DNA of 64,000 nt, taken from Cryobacterium cryoconiti. Its GTDB lineage: Bacteria; Actinomycetota; Actinomycetes; Actinomycetales; Microbacteriaceae. The notes below the pieces were generated by a model that did no database searches, had not been told where the DNA came from, and saw nothing but the letters and a program-made list of their open reading frames with translations. Shown here piece by piece: positions 49,936 through 58,043 of the stretch (the first letter of the stretch is position 1; each line of letters opens with the position of its first letter). The position numbers were made by a program, and so were the translations under genes. The DNA lies in assembly GCF_004403065.1 (NCBI RefSeq), contig NZ_SOHA01000039.1, positions 62,001-126,000 of the forward strand. Direction: 5' to 3'.

Positions 49936-50267
49936 CCATCACCTTCCCCCCGATCCGCGAACGCGCGATCGCCTACATCCGCACGTTCGTGCCCCTCGTC
50001 GTCGGCTCTGCCCTCGGCTGGGCGCTGCTCACCTTCACGTGGCTCGGTGACTTCCTCAGCTCCGCCGCGACATTCCTGCCCCCGGACGTGTCGCCACGGG
50101 TACTCCTGAACGCTGCGGCCACCGCGGCCGTCATCGCCCTCTACTACTGGGGTGCCCGCCAGCTCGGCAAACGCTGGCCGCAGGCGGAGAAGTGGCTGCT
50201 CGGATCCAGCGCGGTCCCGACCTACACCGCCGTCGAGCCCTCCCGTACAGCCCAGCACTCGCTCTAA
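49932..50267 (+). CDS. Putative holin, two membrane helices
   Basis: 111 aa. Membrane helices at about 17-38 (TFVPLVVGSALGWALLTFTW) and 56-76 (LNAAATAAVIALYYWGARQL), basic residue-rich C-terminus. Size and place beside the endolysin fit a class II holin. Confidence 0.72.
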   Translation: MTITFPPIRERAIAYIRTFVPLVVGSALGWALLTFTWLGDFLSSAATFLPPDVSPRVLLNAAATAAVIALYYWGARQLGKRWPQAEKWLLGSSAVPTYTAVEPSRTAQHSL

Positions 50268-50292
50268 CCACCCCTGATCCAAAGGAGCACTC

Positions 50293-52443
50293 GTGCCCAC
50301 ATTTTCACCCACCCCACCCCTGCTGAACGGCGCTGAAGAACTCGCAGGCGGCACCATTTACACGAACGCGCCCACCCCGTTCTCGACCTCGGCGGGTCTG
50401 ATTACCAGCGCCCGGGCCAAGGGCATCGTCAAGGCCGGCGTGATCCTCCGTGAGGATGAGCTCGGCCCGTTCGTGATCCCGGCGGCGACAGCTGACGCAC
50501 CTCTCGAGGTGCTGCTCATCCTGGACTCGTGGGTGAACGGAAAGATGGAGTCGGTGTCGTGGCCGCGCACGGTGATGGTGCCGGGCACGGCGACGGTGAC
50601 ATGGGCCGACCTGGTCGACGTGGTGCCGGTGAACACTGCGGGCTACGCGGTACCGCTGTGGATGGCGGACGTCATCGCGGCCCGGGACGCAACCGTGACT
50701 GCCGCCGCTGCTGCCGAGACTTCCCGCGTGGCCGCTGCTACTGCCGCCGCATCCGTCCCCACCGAAGCGGAACTAACTGCCACTATGGCACCAGTGACAA
50801 CGCAGGTCCCGCCGACGTTGCGTAACGCGGTCATCACCGTGAACGGTGGCACCGACCCCCGCTTTGTGGAGTATTTCGGCGGCTACATGTGGGGCGGCAA
50901 CGGTTCAATCGGAGACATTTACCGCAGCGCTGATGAGGGTGTGACTTGGCAGCTGTATTGCAACTCGTGGCCCGGTGTTGGTGATGAGGCGTTCATTGGC
51001 CGCATTGTTCCCACATCGGATGGTGAGGTGCTGGTTATGTCTGCGCATGAACTGCGCAAGTCTTCTGGCTGGGCGAACGGGAACGCCGCCACTTGGTCAA
51101 CGTCGAAGATCACCCCGAACGGCACCGGCATTTTCAACAGCTTCGGCCTCGACGGCGACGGAACCAAGTTCATCATGGTCGAATATTCGGCTACAACATG
51201 GGCTGACTCCCGCTACGGGTACATCAGTACCGACTCGGGCAGCACGTTCATTCGCCGGTATGACTCGGTGTTGCAGATCGGCACCGCAAACACCGCAGTG
51301 TCGCACCTGCACGGTGCCTGCTACGACCCGATCAGTGACCGCTTCTACGTGGGCGAGGGCCACGGGCCAGGCGGTGGAATCCACCACTCGTCCAACAACG
51401 GACTGACGTGGGCTGTCGCACCGGGCATGCGAATGGCGGAAGATAACGGCAACTTCAACGCGCCGACCGTGATCCGTTCAACCGTGGACGGTCTTGTTCT
51501 CGGCTCTGACAATGGGCACAACGGTCTGTTCGGTGTTGTTCGTGAGGCCGACCCCATGAAGCAGGTTGTTGTGCAAACCTGGAACATGAAAACGGGGCGT
51601 GCGGGCCTCGTCGCTTTCGCTACGGGTTCGTGGAAGGACCCGCGCGACAACTTCGTCTATGTGACGTTCCGCGCCGAATATGACGACACCCGCCCCGCCA
51701 TCGCAGCCGGCACCGCACATTCTGGCGGGCTTGTCTACGAATGGCCGACCCTCCCCAGCCTTGGCGGGCAGGACTCGTTCTTCACCGCAGTTCGTACAGG
51801 GCCGAACACGATGACTGCGTATGCGCTCATCAATGGCAGCCCGACGACCGTTCGCGGCTCCATCGGTGCCCCCGGCAGTGTCCGAATTTGGGAGGCTGAC
51901 ACTGGGGACGTGTTCGGCGGCCACACCACCACGGACACGTCAACTGCTGTCGGCCTTGCAATGGTGGTCGGCGGACAGTCTGTCGCCATTGGTGCCGGTG
52001 CCGCTGCGACCGGTGCTGACATTGTGGCGGTCGGATACAAGACCGTCGTCACCGCTGACGCCGGAACCGCCATCGGTCGCCTCGCATCTGCCGGCAACGC
52101 CGGGACCGCTGTGGGCCGTGGCGCAACCGCCGTCAGTGGCGCGGTTGCTGTCGGGTACGGCACCAACTCGTCGGGTACGGATGCGGTAACGATCGGTGTG
52201 AACGCCAAAGCCGTGGTCAGCTCCATAGCAATTGGTTCCGGGGCAGACGCGACCGGCTACGGAAACACTGTTGCGCTCGGCGCGGGCACGGTCGTCACCC
52301 GCGCCTCACAGGTTGCCGTGGGCGACCGCGACGTGGAAGTGCAGTCCACAACGAAGGGGTTCGTGCTCGCCTCCCCCGATGGAACCCGCTACCGCATCCG
52401 CGTAGGAAACGGTGGGGCGCTCAGTATCACCGTGGCTGCGTAA
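50293..52443 (+). CDS. Receptor-binding tail spike with Asp-box and YadA-head repeats
   Basis: 716 aa, GTG start. Residues 1-165 are a virion-attachment part ending in an Ala-rich coiled helix. A propeller-like domain follows with Asp-box motifs SADEGVTW (212-219), STDSGSTF (312-319) and SSNNGLTW (366-373), as in sialidases and other glycosidases. From about 550 to 680 there are around ten 13-15-residue repeats of the YadA head type (VAIGAGA, TAVGRGA, VAVGYGT, IAIGSGA, VALGAGT), expected to form a trimeric left-handed roll. The C-terminus SPDGTRYRIRVGNGG is common in actinophage fibres. Likely binds or trims a surface glycan. Confidence 0.85.
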   Translation: MPTFSPTPPLLNGAEELAGGTIYTNAPTPFSTSAGLITSARAKGIVKAGVILREDELGPFVIPAATADAPLEVLLILDSWVNGKMESVSWPRTVMVPGTATVTWADLVDVVPVNTAGYAVPLWMADVIAARDATVTAAAAAETSRVAAATAAASVPTEAELTATMAPVTTQVPPTLRNAVITVNGGTDPRFVEYFGGYMWGGNGSIGDIYRSADEGVTWQLYCNSWPGVGDEAFIGRIVPTSDGEVLVMSAHELRKSSGWANGNAATWSTSKITPNGTGIFNSFGLDGDGTKFIMVEYSATTWADSRYGYISTDSGSTFIRRYDSVLQIGTANTAVSHLHGACYDPISDRFYVGEGHGPGGGIHHSSNNGLTWAVAPGMRMAEDNGNFNAPTVIRSTVDGLVLGSDNGHNGLFGVVREADPMKQVVVQTWNMKTGRAGLVAFATGSWKDPRDNFVYVTFRAEYDDTRPAIAAGTAHSGGLVYEWPTLPSLGGQDSFFTAVRTGPNTMTAYALINGSPTTVRGSIGAPGSVRIWEADTGDVFGGHTTTDTSTAVGLAMVVGGQSVAIGAGAAATGADIVAVGYKTVVTADAGTAIGRLASAGNAGTAVGRGATAVSGAVAVGYGTNSSGTDAVTIGVNAKAVVSSIAIGSGADATGYGNTVALGAGTVVTRASQVAVGDRDVEVQSTTKGFVLASPDGTRYRIRVGNGGALSITVAA

Positions 52444-53602
52444 CCATTCGACCGTGTGACACCCGCACCGACCCGACACTCAACGGGTCCGGTGCGGGTG
52501 CCAACACGGCAAGGCGTGAGAACACGGCCAAAACCACCCACGAAGCCGGGGCCGATTCCCACGTGCCCGACAAGTAAGCGGGGGCTGACGCGAGCAAGAA
52601 CGCACCCAGAAGGACAGCACGCAGGCGGGCATCAACCGCCCCAACACCATTTGAGAGCGTCGTCCAGAACAAGGCCACGAACAGCAGCAACCCCACCAGA
52701 CCCAAGCTGACACCCACCTCTAACAAGGCGTTGTGCGCACCAATCCCCGTCCCGCTCTCAACATGAAACCCACCCATGCCAATCCCGGCCAGCGGGTGCT
52801 GCGCCCAAATCTGACGCGCCAACGGCCACAGAACAAGCCGCCCCGACCAGTCACCTGTCGCACGGTCGCCACCCTCAAACACAAGAGACGCCTTATCTGA
52901 CACCCCCGAAATCATCAGGACGCACACCACCAGCAACGCGACCACCAGAGCCTTCAACGGCGGGCGGCGGGCAGCCCAGCAAAGAACGAGCCACACGGCA
53001 ACAAGGCCCACCCCGAGCAGCGCACCACGGGTCCCTGCGAGTTCAACGCCGACCGCAAGGGAAACCAGCACAACGAGCAGCGCCACCCGTGCACGCTTGG
53101 TGCGCGGCCCCGTCATCCACAGCAGAACAATCAGCGCGAACCCGGACGCTAGGGCGTAGGCCAAGTAGTTGACGTTCAAACCCTCCACCCCAACACGAGC
53201 ACCCTCTGCCGCCTGATTCTCGAAGATGGTTTGAGCCACAGCAAAGAACGCCCCTACGAGGTAGCCGGTGGCCACAAGGCGCAATTGTTGGAGGGTCTGG
53301 ATGTAGTCCACGGTTGCGATGAAGATGATGAGCAGCGCCGCCCACATGATTGTGGATTGTCCCGCAGCGGGGTTGACGGACCAGCTCACAGACAGCCAAA
53401 TCCAAGCCAGCAACGCGATTGCGAGGAGGACGGATGGTGTGATGCGCAACCGTCCCGGCCTGCCGAACAAGAACACGACACAGGCGACGAACGGCCCAAC
53501 GGTGAGAACCAGTGTGGGGTCAAAAGTGGAGAGGCCCGCAAGTGCAGCCATGAGCCATCCGCGCGGCCCTACACCTGGCTGTGTAATGTTTTGTGGGCGC
53601 AT
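52427..53602 (-). CDS. O-antigen ligase/polymerase-family membrane protein (lysogenic conversion candidate)
   Basis: 391 aa with about ten to twelve membrane helices. The family signature is present: ELAGTRGALLGVGLVAVWLV, then the large loop with HPLAGIGMGGF and GIGAHNALLEVGVSLGLVGL (the Wzy_C/WaaL-type region). Such proteins join or polymerise lipid-linked glycans on the outer face of the membrane. It is reverse to the late operon, its 3' end overlaps the spike gene by 17 nt, and a -10 box TACACT (53615-53610) is 7 nt before the ATG, so it may be expressed alone in the lysogen. Probably alters a surface glycan; substrate unknown. Confidence 0.82.
   Translation of the reverse strand: MRPQNITQPGVGPRGWLMAALAGLSTFDPTLVLTVGPFVACVVFLFGRPGRLRITPSVLLAIALLAWIWLSVSWSVNPAAGQSTIMWAALLIIFIATVDYIQTLQQLRLVATGYLVGAFFAVAQTIFENQAAEGARVGVEGLNVNYLAYALASGFALIVLLWMTGPRTKRARVALLVVLVSLAVGVELAGTRGALLGVGLVAVWLVLCWAARRPPLKALVVALLVVCVLMISGVSDKASLVFEGGDRATGDWSGRLVLWPLARQIWAQHPLAGIGMGGFHVESGTGIGAHNALLEVGVSLGLVGLLLFVALFWTTLSNGVGAVDARLRAVLLGAFLLASAPAYLSGTWESAPASWVVLAVFSRLAVLAPAPDPLSVGSVRVSHGRMVTQPR
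52460..52500. terminator. Hairpin at the convergent end of spike and O-antigen ligase genes
   Basis: CACCCGCACC-GACCCG pairs with CGGGTC-CGGTGCGGGTG. It lies 17 nt after the spike stop and inside the last codons of the reverse gene, so it probably ends rightward late transcription. Confidence 0.7.
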
Positions 53603-53691
53603 GGTTGCGAGTGTATCTCAGCGCGCAATATCAACCGCAGGCATACCGGCCTACACCCCGTCTAAACAACCCACATAGCAGCACGACACCT

Positions 53692-53729
53692 CGGCCCCGG
53701 TCGCTCTCTTCGGAGGGCGGCCGGGGCCG
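53692..53729 (+). terminator. Terminator upstream of the second recombinase
   Basis: CGGCCCCGG (53692-53700) pairs with CCGGGGCCG (53721-53729), followed by TTTCGTCGT. Isolates the recombinase gene from upstream transcription. A -10-like TATAGT (53767-53772) lies between it and the gene. Confidence 0.75.
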
Positions 53730-53858
53730 TTTCGTCGTGGTGGTCGGCGCTGTCACCTCGAGGGCGTATAGTCGCACGAACAAGAAAGGCCCCGCCCGGT
53801 GCGCTAACACCAGACGAGGCAGTCAACCCCAGCACCGATCAGAGCACATGGAGTCAAC

Positions 53859-54773
53859 ATGACAAACCCTAGCGCCATCACGCATCTCTTCAAGGCCAGC
53901 ATGACTGAGGAAGAGATCGCCGCCGCGGCCTTCCTCGCCCGGTACACCGGCGACACCCGCACCATGTACCTGGCGGACCTGCGCATCCTCTTCGACTGGT
54001 GCGCCGTCAACGGCATCAACCCCCTGCAGGCGTCCCGCGTGCACCTGGAGTTCTTCGCCCGCTACCTCGAGGAGGAACGCGGCAACGGGGCCGCCGCCGT
54101 GCACCGCCGCCTCTCCACCCTCAAAGGCTTCTACCGCATCGCACTCGCCGACGACCGCATCACGAAGGACCCGACCGTGTTCCTGCGGATGCCGAAGGTC
54201 CAGTACGACGAGGCGCGCACGCTCGGCCTCTCCCGGATCGAGCTGGGCCGCTTGGTTGCCACCGCCCGGGCGAGCTCGCCGACAAACGGTGCCCTGGTCA
54301 CGCTGATGGGGTTGCTCGGCCTGCGCGTCTCCGAGGCCTGCAACGTGCAGATCGAGGACTTCGCGCACGAGGTCCGCGGCCACCAGGTGCTGCGCCTGGT
54401 CGGCAAGGGCGGGAAGCCGGCCACCATCCCCCTGCCGGTGCCGGTGCTCCGCGCGCTGCGGGAGTGCGCCGGCGACCGCACCTCGGGCCCGCTCATCCTC
54501 CGGAAGAACGGCACGCCGATGGACCGCCGCGCCGCGTACACCCGGATCAAGTCTCTGGCCAAGGCCGCCGGGCTCCCCGCCGGCGTCCACCCGCACACCC
54601 TGAGGCACGCGAGCATCACAGCGGCGCTCGATGCGGGTGCCCCGCTCCGTGACGCGCAGATCTTCGCGAGGCACTCCGACCCCCGAATCACCACTCGGTA
54701 TGACCGTGGCCGGCAGAACCTCGATCGGCACGCCGCGCACCTGGTCAGCGCGTTCATCTCCGGCGCAGCGTAG
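53859..54773 (+). CDS. Xer-like tyrosine recombinase (304 aa)
   Basis: SAM-like N-terminal domain (TRTMYLADLRILFDWCAVNG, VHRRLSTLKGFYRIAL) and full catalytic set: R156 (GLRVSE), the Lys hairpin VGKGGKPATIPL, H246-T-L-R249, H272 and Y281 (TTRYDRG). It has no AP2 arm-binding domain. It is the closest gene to attR (437 bp) and so a strong candidate for the prophage integrase, competing with the 403-aa enzyme at 9044. Similar free-standing recombinases occur on actinobacterial plasmids and islands. Confidence 0.9.
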   Translation: MTNPSAITHLFKASMTEEEIAAAAFLARYTGDTRTMYLADLRILFDWCAVNGINPLQASRVHLEFFARYLEEERGNGAAAVHRRLSTLKGFYRIALADDRITKDPTVFLRMPKVQYDEARTLGLSRIELGRLVATARASSPTNGALVTLMGLLGLRVSEACNVQIEDFAHEVRGHQVLRLVGKGGKPATIPLPVPVLRALRECAGDRTSGPLILRKNGTPMDRRAAYTRIKSLAKAAGLPAGVHPHTLRHASITAALDAGAPLRDAQIFARHSDPRITTRYDRGRQNLDRHAAHLVSAFISGAA

Positions 54774-54792
54774 CCGCCCGGCCCCTCGGCCT

Positions 54793-54822
54793 CGCCCCGT
54801 CCTACTCCGGTAGGGCGGGGCG
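54793..54822. terminator. Terminator after the second recombinase
   Basis: CGCCCCG-TCCTAC pairs with GTAGGG-CGGGGCG around TCCG, then TTTCG. It overlaps the end of the reverse small gene, so it can serve both strands. Confidence 0.8.
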
Positions 54823-54969
54823 TTTCGCTGTGCCCCGGAGCTCGACGACGTCGCCCTCCTGCGAGCGCAGCTGTGCGAGTCGGTGGTGGCCGGAGATCAG
54901 GTCGGGGTCGTCGTCGGGGAGGGTGTCGGGATCCTCGTCGAGATGGAGGTGTTCGAGGTCGTCTCGCAT
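54802..54969 (-). CDS. Small acidic protein opposite the recombinase
   Basis: 55 aa, N-terminal half very acidic (DDLEHLHLDEDPDTLPDDDP), then GHHRLAQLRSQEGDVVELRG. An in-frame ATG at 54981 would give 59 aa and would place one ATACCTACA arm motif over the start. Convergent with the recombinase. A recombination directionality factor or a small regulator is possible but no family is recognised. Confidence 0.5.
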   Translation of the reverse strand: MRDDLEHLHLDEDPDTLPDDDPDLISGHHRLAQLRSQEGDVVELRGTAKRPALPE

Positions 54970-54979
54970 GCCCGGCAGC

Positions 54980-55099
54980 ATACCTACATTCGGGCGGGTG
55001 CTGGTTTCCGTCTGGGTGCCGGTGGTTTCTGTTCGGGTACCTCGTTTTGGGGGTGGGTTTTCGACAGCGCCGGGGTGATTAGGTGTAGGTATACCTACA
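54980..55099. repeat. attP-arm-like repeats beside attR
   Basis: ATACCTACA at 54980-54988 and, within the perfect 16-bp palindrome TGTAGGTATACCTACA (55084-55099), once in each orientation. They match copies next to attL. The stretch 54982-55209 otherwise holds no supported gene. Confidence 0.68.
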
Positions 55100-55209
55100 T
55101 ATGGGGTCTGTTTGGGGATAGTGTGGGCCTACAACCGAAAAGGGAAATTCCCTGATAATCCGCGTCATTGCCGGGAAGTAGGGGGTAAGCGCTATCGTGC
55201 CTGCACGGT

Positions 55210-55232
55210 TTCAAGCCCCGTTACTCACCCCA
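55210..55232 (+). repeat. attR core (23-bp repeat of tRNA-His 3' end)
   Basis: Exact copy of 3085-3107. The bases before it (CACGGT) differ from the tRNA (GCGGG), so only the 3' fragment of the tRNA gene is present here. Confidence 0.93.
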
Positions 55233-55256
55233 ATAGAAACACGCAGTGGCCGCCCT

Positions 55257-55299
55257 GTGGTCGTGCGACCGGAGCATCGTCTCCCGGTCGCACGGCCAC
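55257..55299 (+). terminator. Hairpin after attR, probably the original tRNA-His terminator
   Basis: GTGGTCGTGCGACCGG (55257-55272) pairs with CCGGTCGCACGGCCAC (55284-55299), one wobble pair, 11-nt loop. In the uninfected chromosome it would lie 25 nt after tRNA-His. The remainder to 55388 holds no gene and must contain the promoter of the next one. Confidence 0.7.
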
Positions 55300-55388
55300 A
55301 TCTCCGGTACCACCCGTTTCCCCCTGCCAGTCCTCGCTGTGGCCTCTCCATCGGTCCGACGGCTCGGGACAGCTGAAAGTAGTCCTTC

Positions 55389-56285
55389 ATGCGTGCTCGC
55401 TCCGTCCTCCTCTTCGTGGCTGCCCTGGCCGCCCTGGCGCTCACGGGCTGCGTCGACAACACCGTGCCGGTCGCCGGCGCCGCCGGAACCGCGCCCGCCC
55501 GCGTCGTCACCGAGGACACTGCCGCCGCCGCGTTGGTCCCGGAGGAGGTGCGTGCCTCCGGCATGCTGGTGATCGGAACGAGCCCCAACTACTCCCCCAA
55601 TGAGTTCAAAGACGCCTCCGGCAACCCGATCGGCTGGGGCGTCGAATTGGGCACCGCGGTCGCCGCCAAGCTGGGTCTGACCCCCGACTACACGGTGGCG
55701 AACTTCGAGACCATCATCCCGAGCCTCATGGGCGGCAAGCTCGACGTGGGCAACTCGTCGTTCACCGACAACCTCAAGCGCGAGGAGCAGGTCGACTTCG
55801 TCAACTACTACAGCGCGGGCATCCAATGGGCCTCCGCCACCGGGTCGACCGTGGACCCCGACGACGCCTGCGGCCTGAAGGTCGCCGTGCAGTCCGCCAG
55901 CTACGAGGACACCGAAGAGATTCCCGCCAAGAACGCCGACTGTGTCGCGGCAGGCAAGCCCCCGATCGTCAAGCTCAAGTTCGAAACCCAGGACCTGGCC
56001 GCCAACGCCACGGTGCTCGGCCAGGCCGACGCCTTCAGCGCCGATTCACCGGTCACCCTCTACGCGATCCAGCGGACCGCCGGCAAGCTGCAGAAGGCCG
56101 GCAGCTCCTTCGACGAGACGTCGTACGGCATGGCCGTGGAGAAGGACTCCGGTATGGCTGAGGCCGTGCAGGCCGCTCTGCAGTCGATGGTCGCTGACGG
56201 TTCCTACGGTGAGATCCTTGCCGCCTGGGGGGTCGCCGACGGCGCGCTCACGACCATCACGATCAATGCGGCCGCCAACGGCTGA
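55389..56285 (+). CDS. ABC transporter substrate-binding lipoprotein, amino-acid type
   Basis: 298 aa. Signal peptide with lipobox LTGC (C21), then the family-3 solute-binding domain: LVIGTSPNYSPNEFKDASGN, DYTVANFETIIPSLMGGKLD, VGNSSFTDNLKREEQVDFVN, KVAVQSASYEDTEEI. Captures a polar amino acid or similar ligand outside the membrane. Its permease and ATPase genes are not adjacent. First host gene after the prophage. Confidence 0.9.
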   Translation: MRARSVLLFVAALAALALTGCVDNTVPVAGAAGTAPARVVTEDTAAAALVPEEVRASGMLVIGTSPNYSPNEFKDASGNPIGWGVELGTAVAAKLGLTPDYTVANFETIIPSLMGGKLDVGNSSFTDNLKREEQVDFVNYYSAGIQWASATGSTVDPDDACGLKVAVQSASYEDTEEIPAKNADCVAAGKPPIVKLKFETQDLAANATVLGQADAFSADSPVTLYAIQRTAGKLQKAGSSFDETSYGMAVEKDSGMAEAVQAALQSMVADGSYGEILAAWGVADGALTTITINAAANG

Positions 56286-56320
56286 TCCGCCGCGGGCCTG
56301 CCGCGTGAGATGCTGATCGG

Positions 56321-56689
56321 GTGCCTGATTCTGAACGGATGCCGCAGCTGGACCACGAGGAATTCGAACGTCTGGTCGTCGAGGAGCTGGATCTGCTGCC
56401 CAACGACATGATCGACGGCCTGGACAACGTGATCTTCGTGGTCGAGGACCGGCCCGAGGACGGCACCCTCGACACTCTCGGCCTCTACGACGGGGTGGCC
56501 CTGACCGAGCGCGGGCAGTACGGCTTCGGTGAGATGCCCGACCGGATCGTGCTCTACCGCGAACCTCTGCTGGAACTGTGCGCCGACCTCGACGAGCTGC
56601 GCGACCAGGTGCACATCACGCTCGTGCACGAGATCGCGCATTTCTACGGCATCGACGACGACAGGCTGCACGACCTCGGCTGGGGATGA
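56321..56689 (+). CDS. Small zincin-like metallopeptidase
   Basis: 122 aa. VHITLVHEIAHFYGIDDDRLHDLGW is the HExxHxxGxxD motif of the minimal metallopeptidase family common in actinobacteria, with YGFGEMPDRIVLYREPLL upstream. GTG 56321 or ATG 56339 may be the start. Cytoplasmic; the substrate is not known. Confidence 0.88.
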   Translation: MPDSERMPQLDHEEFERLVVEELDLLPNDMIDGLDNVIFVVEDRPEDGTLDTLGLYDGVALTERGQYGFGEMPDRIVLYREPLLELCADLDELRDQVHITLVHEIAHFYGIDDDRLHDLGWG

Positions 56690-56712
56690 CGAACCACCGT
56701 TAGCCTTGCGTC

Positions 56713-58014
56713 ATGAGTAGATCACGGCCTGCCCGCATCATCGGCGCCACGGTCGGCGCGCTCGTCATCCTGACCGTCGGAGTGTACGGCCCGGCCACTC
56801 TGCTCGGGCCGCTGCCGGAGGCCACGGCCACACTCGTCACCCCGGCGGCGGGCGAGGCGGTGCCGTTCCCGCCCGTGCTGCCGGCCACCGGCGGCAGCGC
56901 CGTCATCGGGCTGGCAGCGATGGCCCCCGACCCGGCGGCTCCCGACGTGACCGTGCTGGACGCCGCCGCCCTGGCGACCACCGAACCTCTCGCAGTGGCC
57001 GGCACGAGCGATCCGCTGCCGATGGCCGCCGCAACGAAGATCGTGACCGCCCTGGTCGTCCTCGACGCCAAGCCCCTGGCCCTCGGTGAGACCGGACCTG
57101 AGGTCGCGATCACGGCCGCCGACTACCAGGGTTACATCGACTACGGCAATTCCGGTGCCCGCGCCGTTGTCGTCTTCCCGGGTGAGCGGTGGACCCAGAC
57201 GGAGCTGCTCCAGGCGATGGTCCTCGGCTCCAGCAACAACCACGCCGACACCCTGGCCCGGTGGGCCTTCGGCTCCCTCGATGCGTACACCGCCGCGGCC
57301 AACGCCTGGCTCGCCGAGCAGGGCCTATCCGCAACGAGCGTCGCCGACGCCACCGGCCTCAGCGACGACAGCGTGGGAACGGCGAGCGATCTCGCCCGGC
57401 TGGCCGGCCTGGCCGCCACCGACCCGGTGGTCGCCGGCATCCTCGCCCAGCCTGCCTCGGCCCTGGTGGGCCAGCGCGGCGTTGACAACACCACGGCGTT
57501 CCTGGCCGAGGAAGGCGTGACCGGCATCACCCGCAGCTACACGGACGGCGCCGGCGTCTGCTTCCTCTTCACCGCCCAGGTGCAGGGCCCCGCCTCGGTG
57601 TACACGTTCGCCGGGGCGCTGATCGGCGAACCTGACTACGACACCCTCACCGCCGACGTCACGGCCCTGATGGAGAGCGCCCGTGCCGGCGTGCGCGATC
57701 TGCCCACCCTCGCCCAGGGTGACGCCTACGTGGAGTTCAGCACCCCGTGGGGCGAGACGGCCTCCGGAACAGTGCGCACGGCGAAGACCACCTTCGGCTG
57801 GCAGGCCGAGGCCCCGACCGCCGCCGAGGTGACCCTGGAGACCTTCGCCACCGGCCGGGCCGGCAAGGACGTCGGCCGGGTCACGGTCGAGGCAGGCGGA
57901 GCCGAGGTGTCGTCGAAGCTCGTGCTCGACCAGACGATCAGCGCCCCCGGACTCGGCTGGCGTCTGCTGCACCCGGTTCCGATGATCTCCGCACTGATCG
58001 AGTCGACCAGATAG
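56713..58014 (+). CDS. D-alanyl-D-alanine carboxypeptidase-like protein, probably inactive
   Basis: 433 aa with an N-terminal signal-anchor helix (about 9-31). Peptidase S11 fold features: MAAATKIVTALVVLDAKPL, SSNNHADTLARWAFG (SxN, S173-x-N175), WLAEQGLSATSVADATGLSD. The nucleophile motif SxxK reads A106-A-T-K109 and the third motif KTG reads T-D-G (277-279). Two of three active-site motifs are therefore lost, suggesting a wall-sensing or scaffolding pseudoenzyme. Confidence 0.82.
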   Translation: MSRSRPARIIGATVGALVILTVGVYGPATLLGPLPEATATLVTPAAGEAVPFPPVLPATGGSAVIGLAAMAPDPAAPDVTVLDAAALATTEPLAVAGTSDPLPMAAATKIVTALVVLDAKPLALGETGPEVAITAADYQGYIDYGNSGARAVVVFPGERWTQTELLQAMVLGSSNNHADTLARWAFGSLDAYTAAANAWLAEQGLSATSVADATGLSDDSVGTASDLARLAGLAATDPVVAGILAQPASALVGQRGVDNTTAFLAEEGVTGITRSYTDGAGVCFLFTAQVQGPASVYTFAGALIGEPDYDTLTADVTALMESARAGVRDLPTLAQGDAYVEFSTPWGETASGTVRTAKTTFGWQAEAPTAAEVTLETFATGRAGKDVGRVTVEAGGAEVSSKLVLDQTISAPGLGWRLLHPVPMISALIESTR

Positions 58015-58043
58015 TCGACCCGTCAGCCGTCCGGTTCGGGCCG

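Larger units (their letters stand above)
3085..55232. mobile_element. Integrated siphovirus-type prophage (about 52 kb)
   Basis: Bounded by a 23-bp exact direct repeat of the tRNA-His 3' end. It contains, in order, small early genes, a tyrosine integrase, a repressor region, replication genes, a complete head-tail gene set with a 1029-aa tape measure protein, endolysin, holin candidates, a tail spike and a second recombinase. No stop-interrupted structural gene was seen, so it may be inducible. No contractile-tail genes are present and the tail order is that of long flexible-tailed phages. Confidence 0.95.

Noticed and set aside
54830..55155. Two rightward frames of about 80-90 codons between the second recombinase and attR
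   Set aside because: Composition is that of an antisense shadow of the reverse 55-aa frame, there are no ribosome-binding sites, and they run through the palindromic arm repeats.
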